Origin: Oscillospiraceae bacterium
GTDB taxonomy: Bacteria; Bacillota_A; Clostridia; Oscillospirales; Oscillospiraceae
Direction of reading: 5' to 3'
Assembly (NCBI GenBank): GCA_015068055.1
Contig: SVLG01000054.1
Coordinates: 1-14,016, forward strand
Length of the DNA: 14,016 nucleotides
In this document: positions 1 to 7,974 of the stretch, in pieces
Layout: every line of letters starts with the position of its first letter
Numbering within the stretch: position 1 is the stretch's first letter
Notes under the pieces: model-generated
Database searches by the model: none
What the model was told of the DNA's origin: nothing
The model's input: the letters and a program-made list of their open reading frames with translations, nothing else
Made by a program: the position numbers and the translations under genes

Positions 1-705
1 CGCCGCCTCGTCCTGTCTGCCGATGGCAGCGCCGATGCGCTCCAGATGCTGCCAGCTCTCGGGCATATGGCGGCGGAGATTGCCGAGGATAACGCTGAGC
101 TTCCAGACGAACATACCGCTGTTCCAAAGATACTCCTCGCTCTGGAGATACTGCTTGGCTGTGGCGAGGTCCGGCTTTTCCACAAAGCGGTCCACGGCAA
201 AGGCCCGGCCGCAGGTGCGGCCGCCCTCAAAGCGGATATAGCCGTAACCGGTCTCCGGTGCATCCGGGGTAATGCCGATGGTCACAAGGTTCTCTCCCGC
301 CTCCGCCACAGCGCAGGCGTCGGACAGGGTGCGGCGGAACATGGCCGTATACTGGATCAGATGGTCGGAGGGCAGCACGATCATCACCGCGTCGCCGTAT
401 TTTTTCTCCATATGCAGCGCACCGAGACCGATGCAGGCGGCTGTATTGCGCCCTACCGGCTCGCAAAGGATGTTTTCCGGCGGCAAGCCCGGCAGCTGTT
501 CCATGACAAGAGCCCGGTAGCTCTCGTTGGTGACCACATAGATGTCCTCCAGCTCCACCAGAGAGAGGATACGCTCCACGGTCAGCTGGATCATGGTCTT
601 CCCGTCGCCGGTAAGAGACAGGAACTGCTTGGGCAGGGCACTGCGGCTTTTGGGCCAGAAGCGCTCACCCCGACCGCCGGCCATGATAAGAGCTGTCTTT
701 TTCAT
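1..705 (-). CDS. manC: Mannose-1-phosphate guanylyltransferase (GDP-mannose pyrophosphorylase), 3' end cut by the window edge
   Basis: Makes GDP-mannose from mannose-1-phosphate and GTP in the cytoplasm. The first 235 residues are visible and the frame is open to base 1. The N-terminal nucleotidyltransferase signature GGRGERFWPKSR lies at residues 10-21, followed by PKQF at 25-28. CEPVGRNTAA (81-90), LPSDH (111-115), ETGYGYI (151-157), FVEKP (174-178) and LWNSGMF (193-199) are all typical of the ManC family. The start at 705 follows AAGGAGC at 711-717, and its ATG overlaps the manA TGA by four bases, so it is probably translationally coupled. Because a separate type I ManA precedes it, the short ManC form (about 350 aa) is more likely than the long form fused to a type II isomerase; the missing C-terminus would decide. 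It ends the visible glycan operon and supplies the donor for the upstream glycosyltransferases. Confidence 0.95.
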   Translation of the reverse strand, partial: MKKTALIMAGGRGERFWPKSRSALPKQFLSLTGDGKTMIQLTVERILSLVELEDIYVVTNESYRALVMEQLPGLPPENILCEPVGRNTAACIGLGALHMEKKYGDAVMIVLPSDHLIQYTAMFRRTLSDACAVAEAGENLVTIGITPDAPETGYGYIRFEGGRTCGRAFAVDRFVEKPDLATAKQYLQSEEYLWNSGMFVWKLSVILGNLRRHMPESWQHLERIGAAIGRQDEAA

Positions 706-1589
706 ACGCTGCTCCTTAAATGATCTGTAATCAGGGCCCGACAGGGGCCGATAATCTCATATTCACCCAGCCCCGCCGGCAGATAAACGGAGGCTCCGGG
801 ATAAAGCTCATATTTTTCGCCCCCGTGGACAAGGAAACCCTGCCCATCCAGCAGCAGAAGATGCTGCCAGTCGGCGACGGGAAGACAAACGCCACCTTCC
901 ACCGACAGTTCCCGGAGACGCAGATGGGCCGTGCAAAAAATGTCCTTCATCGCTCCGCTGCCCCGTGGCAGGAGCTTTTCCGGCCGACGGGCCGTCCTCT
1001 CCGCCACAGCGCAGCCCCGCTTCAGGTGCAGCTCCCGGCCCCGGCCATAGTCGTAGAGACGGAAGGTGGTGTCGGAATTTTGCTGAAACTCTGCCACCAG
1101 CATCCCCGCGCCAAGGGCGTGAATGGTTCCGGGCGCAATATACAGGCTCTCCCCCGGAGATACGTGGATTTTGTTCAAAAATTCTTCGATGCTGCCGTCA
1201 AGGGCTGCCGCACGCAGTTCTTCCCGACTCAGCTCCCTTTTCAGTCCGCAGTAGAGAAAGCTATCTTCCTCCGCCTCCAGCACATACCAGAGCTCTTCCT
1301 TGCCCCGCTCCCCCGTCAGCGCATTTTCATCCGAAGGGTGGACCTGCACGGAGAGCTTTTCCCGGGCGTCCAGAAACTTGATCAGCAGCGGTGTTTCCTC
1401 ACCCAGCACCTCCCGGAGTCGCTTTCCCGCCAGAGGGCCGTTTTCAATCACATTTTCTCCGCAAAGTTCCCAACTCTCGGCAATGCGGCCGCTGCCCTTT
1501 TGGTAGCGCTCGCTCAACTTACAGCCGCCCCAGATATAGTCCCTCGGCTCACAGCGGAGAAAGAGGGGGTAGATGTGATCAGTCGTCAT
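702..1589 (-). CDS. manA: Mannose-6-phosphate isomerase, class I (zinc-dependent)
   Basis: Interconverts fructose-6-phosphate and mannose-6-phosphate, the entry step to GDP-mannose. The 295-residue cupin protein matches the short form common in Firmicutes. The predicted zinc ligands are present: QVHPSD with His84, KEELWYVL with Glu99, and PGTIHALG with His157. The catalytic-arginine segment TTFRLYDYGR follows (Arg177 within it), and WGG at 20-22 is the usual N-terminal motif. The C-terminal half (about 215-290) is a second, non-catalytic cupin-like region. ATG at 1589 overlaps the TGA of the upstream glycosyltransferase (ATGA), and its own TGA overlaps the manC start, so the three genes form a tight translational chain. 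The upstream Shine-Dalgarno is weak (GGAAAG), which fits a dependence on coupling. The context points to polymer synthesis rather than mannose catabolism, although the enzyme is reversible. Confidence 0.95.
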   Translation of the reverse strand: MTTDHIYPLFLRCEPRDYIWGGCKLSERYQKGSGRIAESWELCGENVIENGPLAGKRLREVLGEETPLLIKFLDAREKLSVQVHPSDENALTGERGKEELWYVLEAEEDSFLYCGLKRELSREELRAAALDGSIEEFLNKIHVSPGESLYIAPGTIHALGAGMLVAEFQQNSDTTFRLYDYGRGRELHLKRGCAVAERTARRPEKLLPRGSGAMKDIFCTAHLRLRELSVEGGVCLPVADWQHLLLLDGQGFLVHGGEKYELYPGASVYLPAGLGEYEIIGPCRALITDHLRSSV

Positions 1590-2647
1590 AGTTCATGTCT
1601 TTCCAGCGCAGTGCGCAGAACTCGGCACACACGCCTGGGTGTAAAATATTCAAGCCGCTGACGCTGCCCGGCAATCACCTGAGCGCGAAAGCTTTCGTCA
1701 TAAAGAAGGGTATCCATCACGGCGGCCAGCGCCGGAAAATCCTTTCGGGTAAAGCAGATGCCGCTGCCGCCCAGCGTCTCTGGCACCGCCGCAGCCTCGT
1801 AGGCCAGTATGGGCAGATCGTGGATCATGCTCTCCACCAGCGGCACGCAAAAGCCCTCGTGCTCACTCATGCAGAGAAAGAGGTGGCTCTCCCGGTAGCA
1901 GGCGTTCAGCTCACGCCGGCTGACCCGGCCCAGCCACAGCACCTCCACGGAGAGGGAGGTCAGCAGTTCCCGGAGCCTGGCGCAGTAAGCGTCCATGCTC
2001 TCGTCCCCGCAGAGGACAAGGCGACAGTCACGGCCGGAGGCGCTGCAGTAATAGTCTGCCGCCAGCATCACGTCCTCAATGCATTTGTTGGGGGCCTTGC
2101 GCCCCACAAAAAGAATATTCTTTTTCCCGTCCCGGAGGCGCTTCGTCATGGCAGGATCCGGCGCCGTCTGACAGCGTTCAAAGTCCAGCAGCACCGGCAG
2201 CACCGTTACGTCGCCGTAACCCAGGGCGCGCAGTTCTGCCGCGCTGTATTCGGAACTTGCAAAAGCAAAGTCCACCTTTCCCACCATAGCCGCCAGCTTT
2301 TCCCGGCCCAGCCGGGCCGCATCGGCCAGCGCTGTATCGTAAGGCTGGAGATACTCCGGAGGCGTGATGTTCTGATACACAATGGCCTTGCGGCAGCGCT
2401 GACGCAAAAACCAGTCGGTAAGAGGGGAACCAATGCTGTACTGATAAAGGAGCAGATCCGCCGGCTGCAGTTCCTTATCCATAGTACCGGCCCGGCCCAC
2501 CCGTATTCCTTCGGGATGAAGCGCGTCGTGGGCAGCAAAGAGCAGCGGATCAAAGCCCCCCTGCCGCAACGCGGCATGGAGCGCCAAAACATTATCGGAA
2601 ATGGCATCGGCAGCCATGAGGTTTTCCGTAAGCTGTGCGATCCTCAT
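1586..2647 (-). CDS. GT4-family glycosyltransferase, probable mannosyltransferase, with two His-to-Gln changes
   Basis: A 353-residue GT-B fold retaining glycosyltransferase. The C-terminal donor half carries NILFVGRKAPNK (177-188), the basic phosphate-binding segment, and SEHEGFCVPLVESM (261-274), which contains the GT4 E-x7-E pair Glu264/Glu272. The N-terminal half has ISDNVLAL (16-23), YSIGS (70-74) and YQNITPPEY (91-99). These motifs place it in the same subfamily as both halves of the 712-residue tandem enzyme encoded upstream in the operon. It differs from them where they have YHMSIG/YHMGMG and YHNITP: here both histidines are glutamine (Gln69, Gln92), which may affect catalysis or acceptor choice. 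A very good Shine-Dalgarno, GGAGGAACG just before ATG 2647, sits inside the end of the coiled-coil gene, whose TGA overlaps this ATG. GDP-mannose as donor is inferred from neighbours, not seen directly. Confidence 0.88.
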   Translation of the reverse strand: MRIAQLTENLMAADAISDNVLALHAALRQGGFDPLLFAAHDALHPEGIRVGRAGTMDKELQPADLLLYQYSIGSPLTDWFLRQRCRKAIVYQNITPPEYLQPYDTALADAARLGREKLAAMVGKVDFAFASSEYSAAELRALGYGDVTVLPVLLDFERCQTAPDPAMTKRLRDGKKNILFVGRKAPNKCIEDVMLAADYYCSASGRDCRLVLCGDESMDAYCARLRELLTSLSVEVLWLGRVSRRELNACYRESHLFLCMSEHEGFCVPLVESMIHDLPILAYEAAAVPETLGGSGICFTRKDFPALAAVMDTLLYDESFRAQVIAGQRQRLEYFTPRRVCRVLRTALERHEL

Positions 2648-2979
2648 CGTTCCTCCAGCTCTTTGATCCGCGCCTCCAGCGTTTCGATGCGCTCCAAAAG
2701 GGCGCGGTTCACTTCGTTCTGCTGTCGCAGCAGTTCATCGGTATACCAGCGGATACTCTTTCTTACCACGCGGCGAAAGAGCTTCCGGAAAAAGCCAAGT
2801 TTCACCCCATAGGGCTCCAGCGGCACCTGCGAACCCACGGTCACCACGGTGACAGTGGTGCTTTTGGCCGGAGCAAAGGCAGCGCGGCGCGCCTCCCATG
2901 CCTCGGCCGAACAGGCCAACGGTTCCGCTTCCGCAAGCCGCTCCCGCAGCTCGGTGCCCTCACTGATAAAGCTTTTCAT
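2644..2979 (-). CDS. Small basic-helix/coiled-coil protein linked to a glycosyltransferase (CC2)
   Basis: A 111-residue protein with no enzyme motif. Residues 1-50 are low in recognisable structure, with a Thr/Val-rich patch at 41-49. Residues 60-78 form a strongly basic, aromatic amphipathic helix (LGFFRKLFRR then VVRKSIRWY). Residues 83-111 form a heptad-like coiled coil ending in LEARIKELEER. The stretch VRKSIRWY...QQNEVNRAL resembles a segment I recall as recurring near the N-termini of larger methyltransferase and glycosyltransferase proteins in Clostridial polysaccharide clusters (family memory, not searched). The protein encoded at 7971-8426 shares the basic helix and the coiled-coil ending, and both genes overlap a GT4 start by ATGA. 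The start at 2979 directly abuts the mutase TAA and is preceded by AAGGAGAG. Likely role (inference): a peripheral membrane anchor or scaffold for the partner glycosyltransferase. Confidence 0.8.
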   Translation of the reverse strand: MKSFISEGTELRERLAEAEPLACSAEAWEARRAAFAPAKSTTVTVVTVGSQVPLEPYGVKLGFFRKLFRRVVRKSIRWYTDELLRQQNEVNRALLERIETLEARIKELEER

Positions 2980-4608
2980 TTATTTCTCTCCTTTGACCCA
3001 GCGGCCAAAACGGTCTTCCAGTGCATCCAGCACCGCGTCGGCCTTTGCCCGGCTTTCGCCGGTGGCGGCCAGATAAATCTTCAGCTTGGGCTCGGTGCCG
3101 CTGGGCCGTACGGTAACCAGCGCTCCGCCGGGCATCCAGAGCTGCAGCACGTCGGACTTGGGAAGGCCGGTCCCCTCACCGAGGTAGTCCACCCAACGCT
3201 CCGCACCCTCAGGGTCGGCACGCAGCTGCGCCATACGAGCCTGCATGGTGTGCAGTCCCGCACGGCCCGGGAAGGAGAACGTCAGAAGCCGCTCCCGGTA
3301 ATAGCCATGTTCCTCATAAAGCTCCTCCAGCGCATCGGCCAGCGTTTTGCCCCGGCTGCGGTGATAAAGGAACAGTTCGGCCACCAGCAGAGAAGCGTTC
3401 ACCGCATCCTTGTCCCGCACGGCCGTATGACTCAGATAACCGTAGCTCTCCTCAAAGCCGAAGACATAGCGCCCTGCCTCCCCCTTCTTTTCAAGCTCGC
3501 CGATATACTCGCCGATGTACTTGAAACCCGTCAGCGTATCCACCACTTCGGCACCGTACTTCTTCGCCACGGAAAGGGCCATGGGTGTGGTGACGATGGT
3601 CTTGACCACCAGAGGCCGCTCCGGCAGCTCGCGCATACGGCAGATATAGTCCAGCAGGAGAACGCCCGTCTGGTTGCCGTTCAAAAGCGCATAGCCTCCG
3701 TCGGTTTTTACCGCGCAGCCTACCCGGTCACAGTCCGGGTCCGTGGCCAGCAGCAGCTCTGCGCCGCATTTCTCCGCCGTGCGAAGGCCCAGTTCCAGTG
3801 CCTCGCGGATCTCCGGATTGGGATAGGGGCAGGTGGGGAAATTGCCGTCGGGCTCACGCTGTTCCGCGGGGATGATGATATTCTCAAAGCCGTGGCGGCT
3901 GAGGATTTCCGGCACGCAGGAGATACCCGCACCGTTGAGGGGCGTATAGACGATGGGCATCCTCCGATCCCCACCCTTATAAAGGCTCTGGGTGCTTACC
4001 GCGTCCAGATACGCTGCCTTTACCTCCTCACCGATGAAGGAAATCTCCTCGCCGTCGCCGGAGGCGATATCATCAAAGGTATCCAGAGAGAGGATGGCAG
4101 CCTGAATTTTCTTCGCCGCCTCCGAGGTGATCTGGCAGCCGTCGCCGCCATAGACCTTATAGCCGTTATACTCTGCCGGGTTATGACTGGCGGTGATTAT
4201 AACGCCTATGCCGCAGCCGAAATGCCGCACGGCAAAGGAAAGGGCCGGGGCAGGCATCAGCTGCGGGTACATATGCACCCGGATACCGTTGGACGCAAAG
4301 ACCGCGGCGGCGGTGTCGGCAAAGCGGCGGGAGAAGAGGCGGCTGTCATAACCGATGGCAGCAGAAAGGGGCAGGGCCTCGGCATGAAGATAGTCGGCAA
4401 TGCCCTGACTGGCCCGGGCCACCACATACACATTCATCCGGTTGCTGCCGGCACCCAGAACACCCCGGAGTCCGCCGGTACCAAATTCCAGTTCCCGGTA
4501 GAAGGCATCCTCTTTCTGTGCCTCATCCATGGCAGCCAGCTCTGCACGCAGAGCCTCGTCCGTTACCTTGCTGCACCAGCGCTCATAGCGCCCCTGCCAA
4601 CCGTCCAT
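2980..4608 (-). CDS. Phosphoglucomutase/phosphomannomutase (alpha-D-phosphohexomutase, PgcA-type phospho-sugar mutase)
   Basis: A 542-residue phosphohexomutase that moves phosphate between C6 and C1 of a hexose phosphate. All four family motifs are present: ITASHNP with the phosphoserine Ser141, the magnesium loop DPDCDR (290-295), the sugar-binding FGFEESYGYL, and the C-terminal phosphate-binding RPSGTEPK. GTGGLRG (43-49) is typical of the long Firmicute PgcA branch, whose characterised members act mainly on glucose phosphate. It lies between ManA and ManC in pathway logic and is the only mutase visible, so mannose-6-phosphate to mannose-1-phosphate is a likely role here, possibly alongside glucose-1-phosphate production; specificity cannot be read from the motifs. 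ATG 4608 follows GGAGAT. A 56-bp AT-rich gap with a candidate promoter separates it from the upstream glycosyltransferase gene. Confidence 0.93.
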   Translation of the reverse strand: MDGWQGRYERWCSKVTDEALRAELAAMDEAQKEDAFYRELEFGTGGLRGVLGAGSNRMNVYVVARASQGIADYLHAEALPLSAAIGYDSRLFSRRFADTAAAVFASNGIRVHMYPQLMPAPALSFAVRHFGCGIGVIITASHNPAEYNGYKVYGGDGCQITSEAAKKIQAAILSLDTFDDIASGDGEEISFIGEEVKAAYLDAVSTQSLYKGGDRRMPIVYTPLNGAGISCVPEILSRHGFENIIIPAEQREPDGNFPTCPYPNPEIREALELGLRTAEKCGAELLLATDPDCDRVGCAVKTDGGYALLNGNQTGVLLLDYICRMRELPERPLVVKTIVTTPMALSVAKKYGAEVVDTLTGFKYIGEYIGELEKKGEAGRYVFGFEESYGYLSHTAVRDKDAVNASLLVAELFLYHRSRGKTLADALEELYEEHGYYRERLLTFSFPGRAGLHTMQARMAQLRADPEGAERWVDYLGEGTGLPKSDVLQLWMPGGALVTVRPSGTEPKLKIYLAATGESRAKADAVLDALEDRFGRWVKGEK

Positions 4609-4638
4609 AAACCCATCTCCAACAAATATTATTTGAAT

Positions 4639-4667
4639 ATTTTACAATAAATTACAGAATATGTCTA
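4639..4667 (-). promoter_or_regulatory. Candidate sigma-A promoter for the mutase-manC half of the operon
   Basis: On the minus strand, TAGACA (4662-4667) and TAAAAT (4639-4644) are separated by exactly 17 bases; each matches the consensus at 5 of 6 positions. The -35 overlaps the TAG stop of the 392-aa glycosyltransferase gene. The surrounding 4620-4670 is markedly AT-rich in an otherwise GC-rich cluster. A perfect AT-only inverted repeat, AAATATT (4624-4630) and AATATTT (4636-4642), overlaps the -10 and the expected start site. It could be an operator or chance in AT-rich sequence; it lacks the GC stem and U-tract of a terminator. Predicted from sequence only. Confidence 0.5.
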
Positions 4668-5843
4668 TCTATTTCCCACAATTTCCGTAAGTGCCCGGAG
4701 TTTTTCCGTAATCTTCTCCCAACTGTAGTACTCAAAGACATAGCGACGGCCGTTTTCACACATCTGCTCATACTCCCGCTCATGGGTCAAAAGCCAGTGG
4801 AGGGCCGCGGAAAACTCCGTGTCGTCCCGGAAAAAGAGTCCCGCGCCGCTTTTTACCGCGTGGTCATACAGCACCTCGCACTCGCCGTTGACCAGAACGG
4901 GCCGGCCCATGAGCATGCTTTCCAGCACCACGATGGAGAGGCTCTCGAAACGGCTGGCCAGCACCAGAGCCTTTGCGCCCTTCAAAACAGCAAACTTTTC
5001 CTCCTCGCTGACAAAGCCCAGCGGCAGGATGTCCGGCCGTTCCGGTATGGACATAACAGCCTTTCCCAGCAGCACCAGTTTCAGTGTGCCGCCGCAGCGC
5101 CGTTTATATGCCGAAAAATACTCAAAAAGATCTCCGCAGCCCTTGCTCTCATCAATGCGCCCGGCATAGACAATATAATCGTCTTTCAGTCCAAAGCGCT
5201 CTCTTACATCCGGCAGTTCGCCCCGGGGAGCATCCACGCCGGCGCCAATGGTGATATGGGGCTTGCCGCTGGTCATGAGGAAACGGCTGTCCACAAAGCG
5301 GCGTTCGGCATCGGAGTTATACACATAGCCCTCCGCCGCCTCAAAAATTTCCCGGTAGTGGCGAAAATAGATAGGCCACTCATCATGGGCCGTGGGAATC
5401 AGGATGGCACGGCCCGGAAAGCCGGGCAGGCCCATGGCAGTAAGATAGTAAAGATAGGTCATGAAGTACACTGCCTTATACTCCGGAGCGTGGCTGCGGA
5501 TATAGTCCACCGCCTCGTCACACACCGGCCCCTGGGCACGGAGCCATTCCAGTTCCTCTGCGCGGCTCCGGTCCTTTTTCCAGGCAATGCGCGCGGAAAG
5601 CCGGTCAAAGCGCTTTTGCGCCCGCTCCTCCGTCACCGGAAAGCGCCGCACCGTTACCCCGTTGATGACTTCCATACCGGGTGGATAGTGGTTTTTCCAA
5701 CTGCTGTAGTCCAGAGCGCAGGTGGTAATAACCTCCACATCATAATAGGGAGCCAGATGTTCGGCATAGGCCCGGCACTCACTCTCCGCCCCGCCGTTGA
5801 CCTCCTCGCCGTAGCGCTGGCAAACAAAGGCGATCTTATCCAT
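4665..5843 (-). CDS. GT4-family glycosyltransferase (NGGAE type)
   Basis: A 392-residue GT-B fold glycosyltransferase. The N-terminal half opens with VNGGAESECRAYAEHL around residues 15-30, the glycine-rich acceptor-side loop of many surface-glycan GT4 enzymes, and has TAHDEWP (151-157) with a candidate catalytic His153. The donor half has VYAGRIDESKG (225-235) and SRFESLSIVVLESM (297-310), giving the E-x7-E pair Glu300/Glu308. It lacks the YHNITP and SEHEGFCVP signatures of the other GT4 domains in the window, so it belongs to a different GT4 branch and probably forms a different linkage. ATG 5843 lies eight bases inside the tandem-glycosyltransferase gene's end and has GGAGAGG upstream, so it is coupled to that gene. 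Sugar donor and acceptor are unknown; GDP-mannose is the favoured guess from context. Confidence 0.9.
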   Translation of the reverse strand: MDKIAFVCQRYGEEVNGGAESECRAYAEHLAPYYDVEVITTCALDYSSWKNHYPPGMEVINGVTVRRFPVTEERAQKRFDRLSARIAWKKDRSRAEELEWLRAQGPVCDEAVDYIRSHAPEYKAVYFMTYLYYLTAMGLPGFPGRAILIPTAHDEWPIYFRHYREIFEAAEGYVYNSDAERRFVDSRFLMTSGKPHITIGAGVDAPRGELPDVRERFGLKDDYIVYAGRIDESKGCGDLFEYFSAYKRRCGGTLKLVLLGKAVMSIPERPDILPLGFVSEEEKFAVLKGAKALVLASRFESLSIVVLESMLMGRPVLVNGECEVLYDHAVKSGAGLFFRDDTEFSAALHWLLTHEREYEQMCENGRRYVFEYYSWEKITEKLRALTEIVGNR

Positions 5844-7974
5844 GGCACACCTCTCCGAATATTTCCCGGGCCCTCTCCATGACCCGCCGATGGCTGAAGT
5901 CCGCCAGGCGCCTGCGCTGCTCTGCCAGCACCTGCTCCCGAACCTCCGGGCGGCTCACAAGGACACGGATGGCTGCCGCAGCGGCGGCAGACTCGGCACT
6001 GTCCAGCTGCAGGCCGCTCCTGCCCAGAGTCTCGCCCACGGCGGCACAGCGCCGGGCCACCACGGGTACGTCAAAATACATGGCCTCCAGCAGCGGCACG
6101 CAGAAACCCTCATGCTCACTCAGGCAGAGGAAGACCGAGGCCGTGCGGTACAGCGCCAGCAGCTCCGAAAAGGGGATTTTTCCGGTAAAGACCACGTTGC
6201 GGGCACCCAGAGCCTTCGCCCAGACGCGAAGCCGCCGGGCATAGGCCGGCACCGTGTCCTCGCCGCCGGCCAGAATCAGCCGGGCCTCGGCATCGAAACG
6301 CCGCTGGTACAAAGCAAAGGCACGGATCACATCCTCAAACTTTTTATTGGGCACCACACGACCCACGAAGAGAACATTGGTGCAGCCGTCGCCGTACTTT
6401 TTCAGCGTGTGTTCACAGGGCGGCATATCATAATCGGAGAAGGGAATGAGAATGGGCAGAACCTGCACATCCTCCGCCCCCATGTCCCGGAGTTCGGCAG
6501 CATTATAGGCCGAGTCCGCCACAGCCAGCTCGCAGTCCTTCACCAGCTGCCGGGTCTGTTTTCGGCCCATGCGGCAGCCCGCCGCAATGGCGCCGTTCCA
6601 GCTCTCAAAATAGGCCGACGGCGTAATGTTGTGATAGACAAAGGCCTTGCGGCAGCGGAGCGCCAGAAAGTCCTCCACCATATGGCAGCCCATACCCATG
6701 TGATAGACAGCAAGATCGTCCTTTTCCAGCAGCGGCGGGGTGTCTGCGCAGCGAAGGGAGCTTCTCATCATGGGATCCGCGCAATCCAGCGTCCAGACAC
6801 TCTCGGCGCAGCCCAGACTCTCAAAGGCACTGCGCAGGGCCGTAATGTCGTTGCTGACGGCGTCTCCCCGGTTCATCACCGGCACCACCTGCAGCACCCG
6901 CTGTCTGTGCAGCGGCTTCGTCTTTAAAAAGGACTCAAAAAATGCCGTGAAGCATCGCTCCACCTTTTCCGGAGCAAAGTCTGCCAGCCGTGTTTTGCCT
7001 CTTTGGACCAGTTCCCCGCTGCCGATCATATCATGCAGCACCCGGGCACAGCTTTCACGGTTCTTGTCCCGGAGGAGGATACCCCCCTCCCCCAGAGTCT
7101 CCCCCACGGCAGCGGCATCAAAGGCCGCCACGGGCACACCGAAGTGCATGGCCTCCAGCAGCGGAACACAGAAGCCTTCGTGTTCACTCATGCAGAGGAA
7201 GGCCGAGGCCGTGCGATAGTACGCCAGCAACTCGGCAAAGGGGATATGGCCGGTAAACGTCACATGCCTTGCACCGAGCCCCCGGACATAGCGGCGAAGC
7301 TGCCTCTCATAGCTTTCCATGCCGCCGCTGCCACCGGCCAGAATAAGCCGGGCCTCGGCATCGTAAAGCCGCTGGTAGGCGGCAAAGGCCGCGATCACAT
7401 CCTGCTGACACTTGTTGGGAGCGATGCGACCCACAAAAAGGATGTTCGTGCGGCCGTCCCCGTATTGTTTCAGGGTATATTCATCGGCAGGGGCATCATA
7501 ATCCGAAAACGGAATCAGCACCGGGCACACGTCGATGGGGCAGGTGTAGCCTGCTTCCACAAGGCAGCGCCGGTTGAAATCGGAGTCGGCAATGCAGTAA
7601 TCAAAGCTGTGCCGCAGCCGGTGGAGTTCCGCAAGACCCGTCCGGCAGGAAAGGGCCGCTCCTTCATTGTATGGTTCAAAAAACTCCGGCGGGGTGATAT
7701 TGTGGTAGATCATGATCTTCCGGCAGCACAGCTCGTCCACCTTCATGCTCAGATCCGAGCCAATGGACATATGATAGATAAGCACATCATCCTTGCCCAG
7801 AGCCGGCATACGGGCCGCTCTTTTTACTGCGCCGTCCGGCAGTGTTGCCCCGATATTTTCCGCATAGATCTCCGTCTTTGCATCCCAGCGGCGCAGCAGC
7901 CGCTGCAGCGCCCGGGCATCGTTGCTCACCGCATCACCGGCGGTGAGGGTGGGCAGGAGCTGTATAACTCTCAT
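5836..7974 (-). CDS. Tandem double-domain GT4 glycosyltransferase, probable bifunctional mannosyltransferase
   Basis: A 712-residue protein built of two complete GT4 enzymes, about residues 1-350 and 357-712. Each half carries GDAVSND near its start (13-19, 370-376), YH(M)xxG (67-72, 424-429), YHNITP (90-95, 447-452), FVGRxxPNK (180-188, 536-544) and SEHEGFCVPLLEAM with E-x7-E pairs Glu266/Glu274 and Glu622/Glu630. Both catalytic sites look intact. By eye, the donor-binding halves (152-301 versus 508-657) are about two-thirds identical, while the acceptor halves are clearly less alike. One donor but two acceptors or linkages is the natural inference, as in two-domain mannosyltransferases such as WbdA of E. 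coli mannan O-antigens. No membrane segment is visible; it probably acts at the cytoplasmic membrane face. ATG 7974 overlaps the TGA of the coiled-coil gene upstream. Confidence 0.92.
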   Translation of the reverse strand: MRVIQLLPTLTAGDAVSNDARALQRLLRRWDAKTEIYAENIGATLPDGAVKRAARMPALGKDDVLIYHMSIGSDLSMKVDELCCRKIMIYHNITPPEFFEPYNEGAALSCRTGLAELHRLRHSFDYCIADSDFNRRCLVEAGYTCPIDVCPVLIPFSDYDAPADEYTLKQYGDGRTNILFVGRIAPNKCQQDVIAAFAAYQRLYDAEARLILAGGSGGMESYERQLRRYVRGLGARHVTFTGHIPFAELLAYYRTASAFLCMSEHEGFCVPLLEAMHFGVPVAAFDAAAVGETLGEGGILLRDKNRESCARVLHDMIGSGELVQRGKTRLADFAPEKVERCFTAFFESFLKTKPLHRQRVLQVVPVMNRGDAVSNDITALRSAFESLGCAESVWTLDCADPMMRSSLRCADTPPLLEKDDLAVYHMGMGCHMVEDFLALRCRKAFVYHNITPSAYFESWNGAIAAGCRMGRKQTRQLVKDCELAVADSAYNAAELRDMGAEDVQVLPILIPFSDYDMPPCEHTLKKYGDGCTNVLFVGRVVPNKKFEDVIRAFALYQRRFDAEARLILAGGEDTVPAYARRLRVWAKALGARNVVFTGKIPFSELLALYRTASVFLCLSEHEGFCVPLLEAMYFDVPVVARRCAAVGETLGRSGLQLDSAESAAAAAAIRVLVSRPEVREQVLAEQRRRLADFSHRRVMERAREIFGEVCHG

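Noticed and set aside
4624..4642. The AT-only hairpin after the 392-aa glycosyltransferase as a terminator.
   Set aside because: The stem has no GC pair and no following T-run on the minus strand, so it would be too weak; a promoter or operator role fits better.
2635..4650. A 671-codon open frame on the plus strand opposite the mutase and coiled-coil genes.
   Set aside because: It is the antisense shadow of a clear phosphohexomutase gene with all catalytic motifs. GC-rich codon use leaves few stops on the opposite strand. The predicted protein shows no recognisable domain, and the frame begins inside other genes.
5836..7974. The self-similar halves of the 712-aa gene as an assembly artefact or two fused genes by sequencing error.
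   Set aside because: The two halves differ throughout, each has intact motifs, the linker is continuous in frame, and two-domain GT4 enzymes are known.
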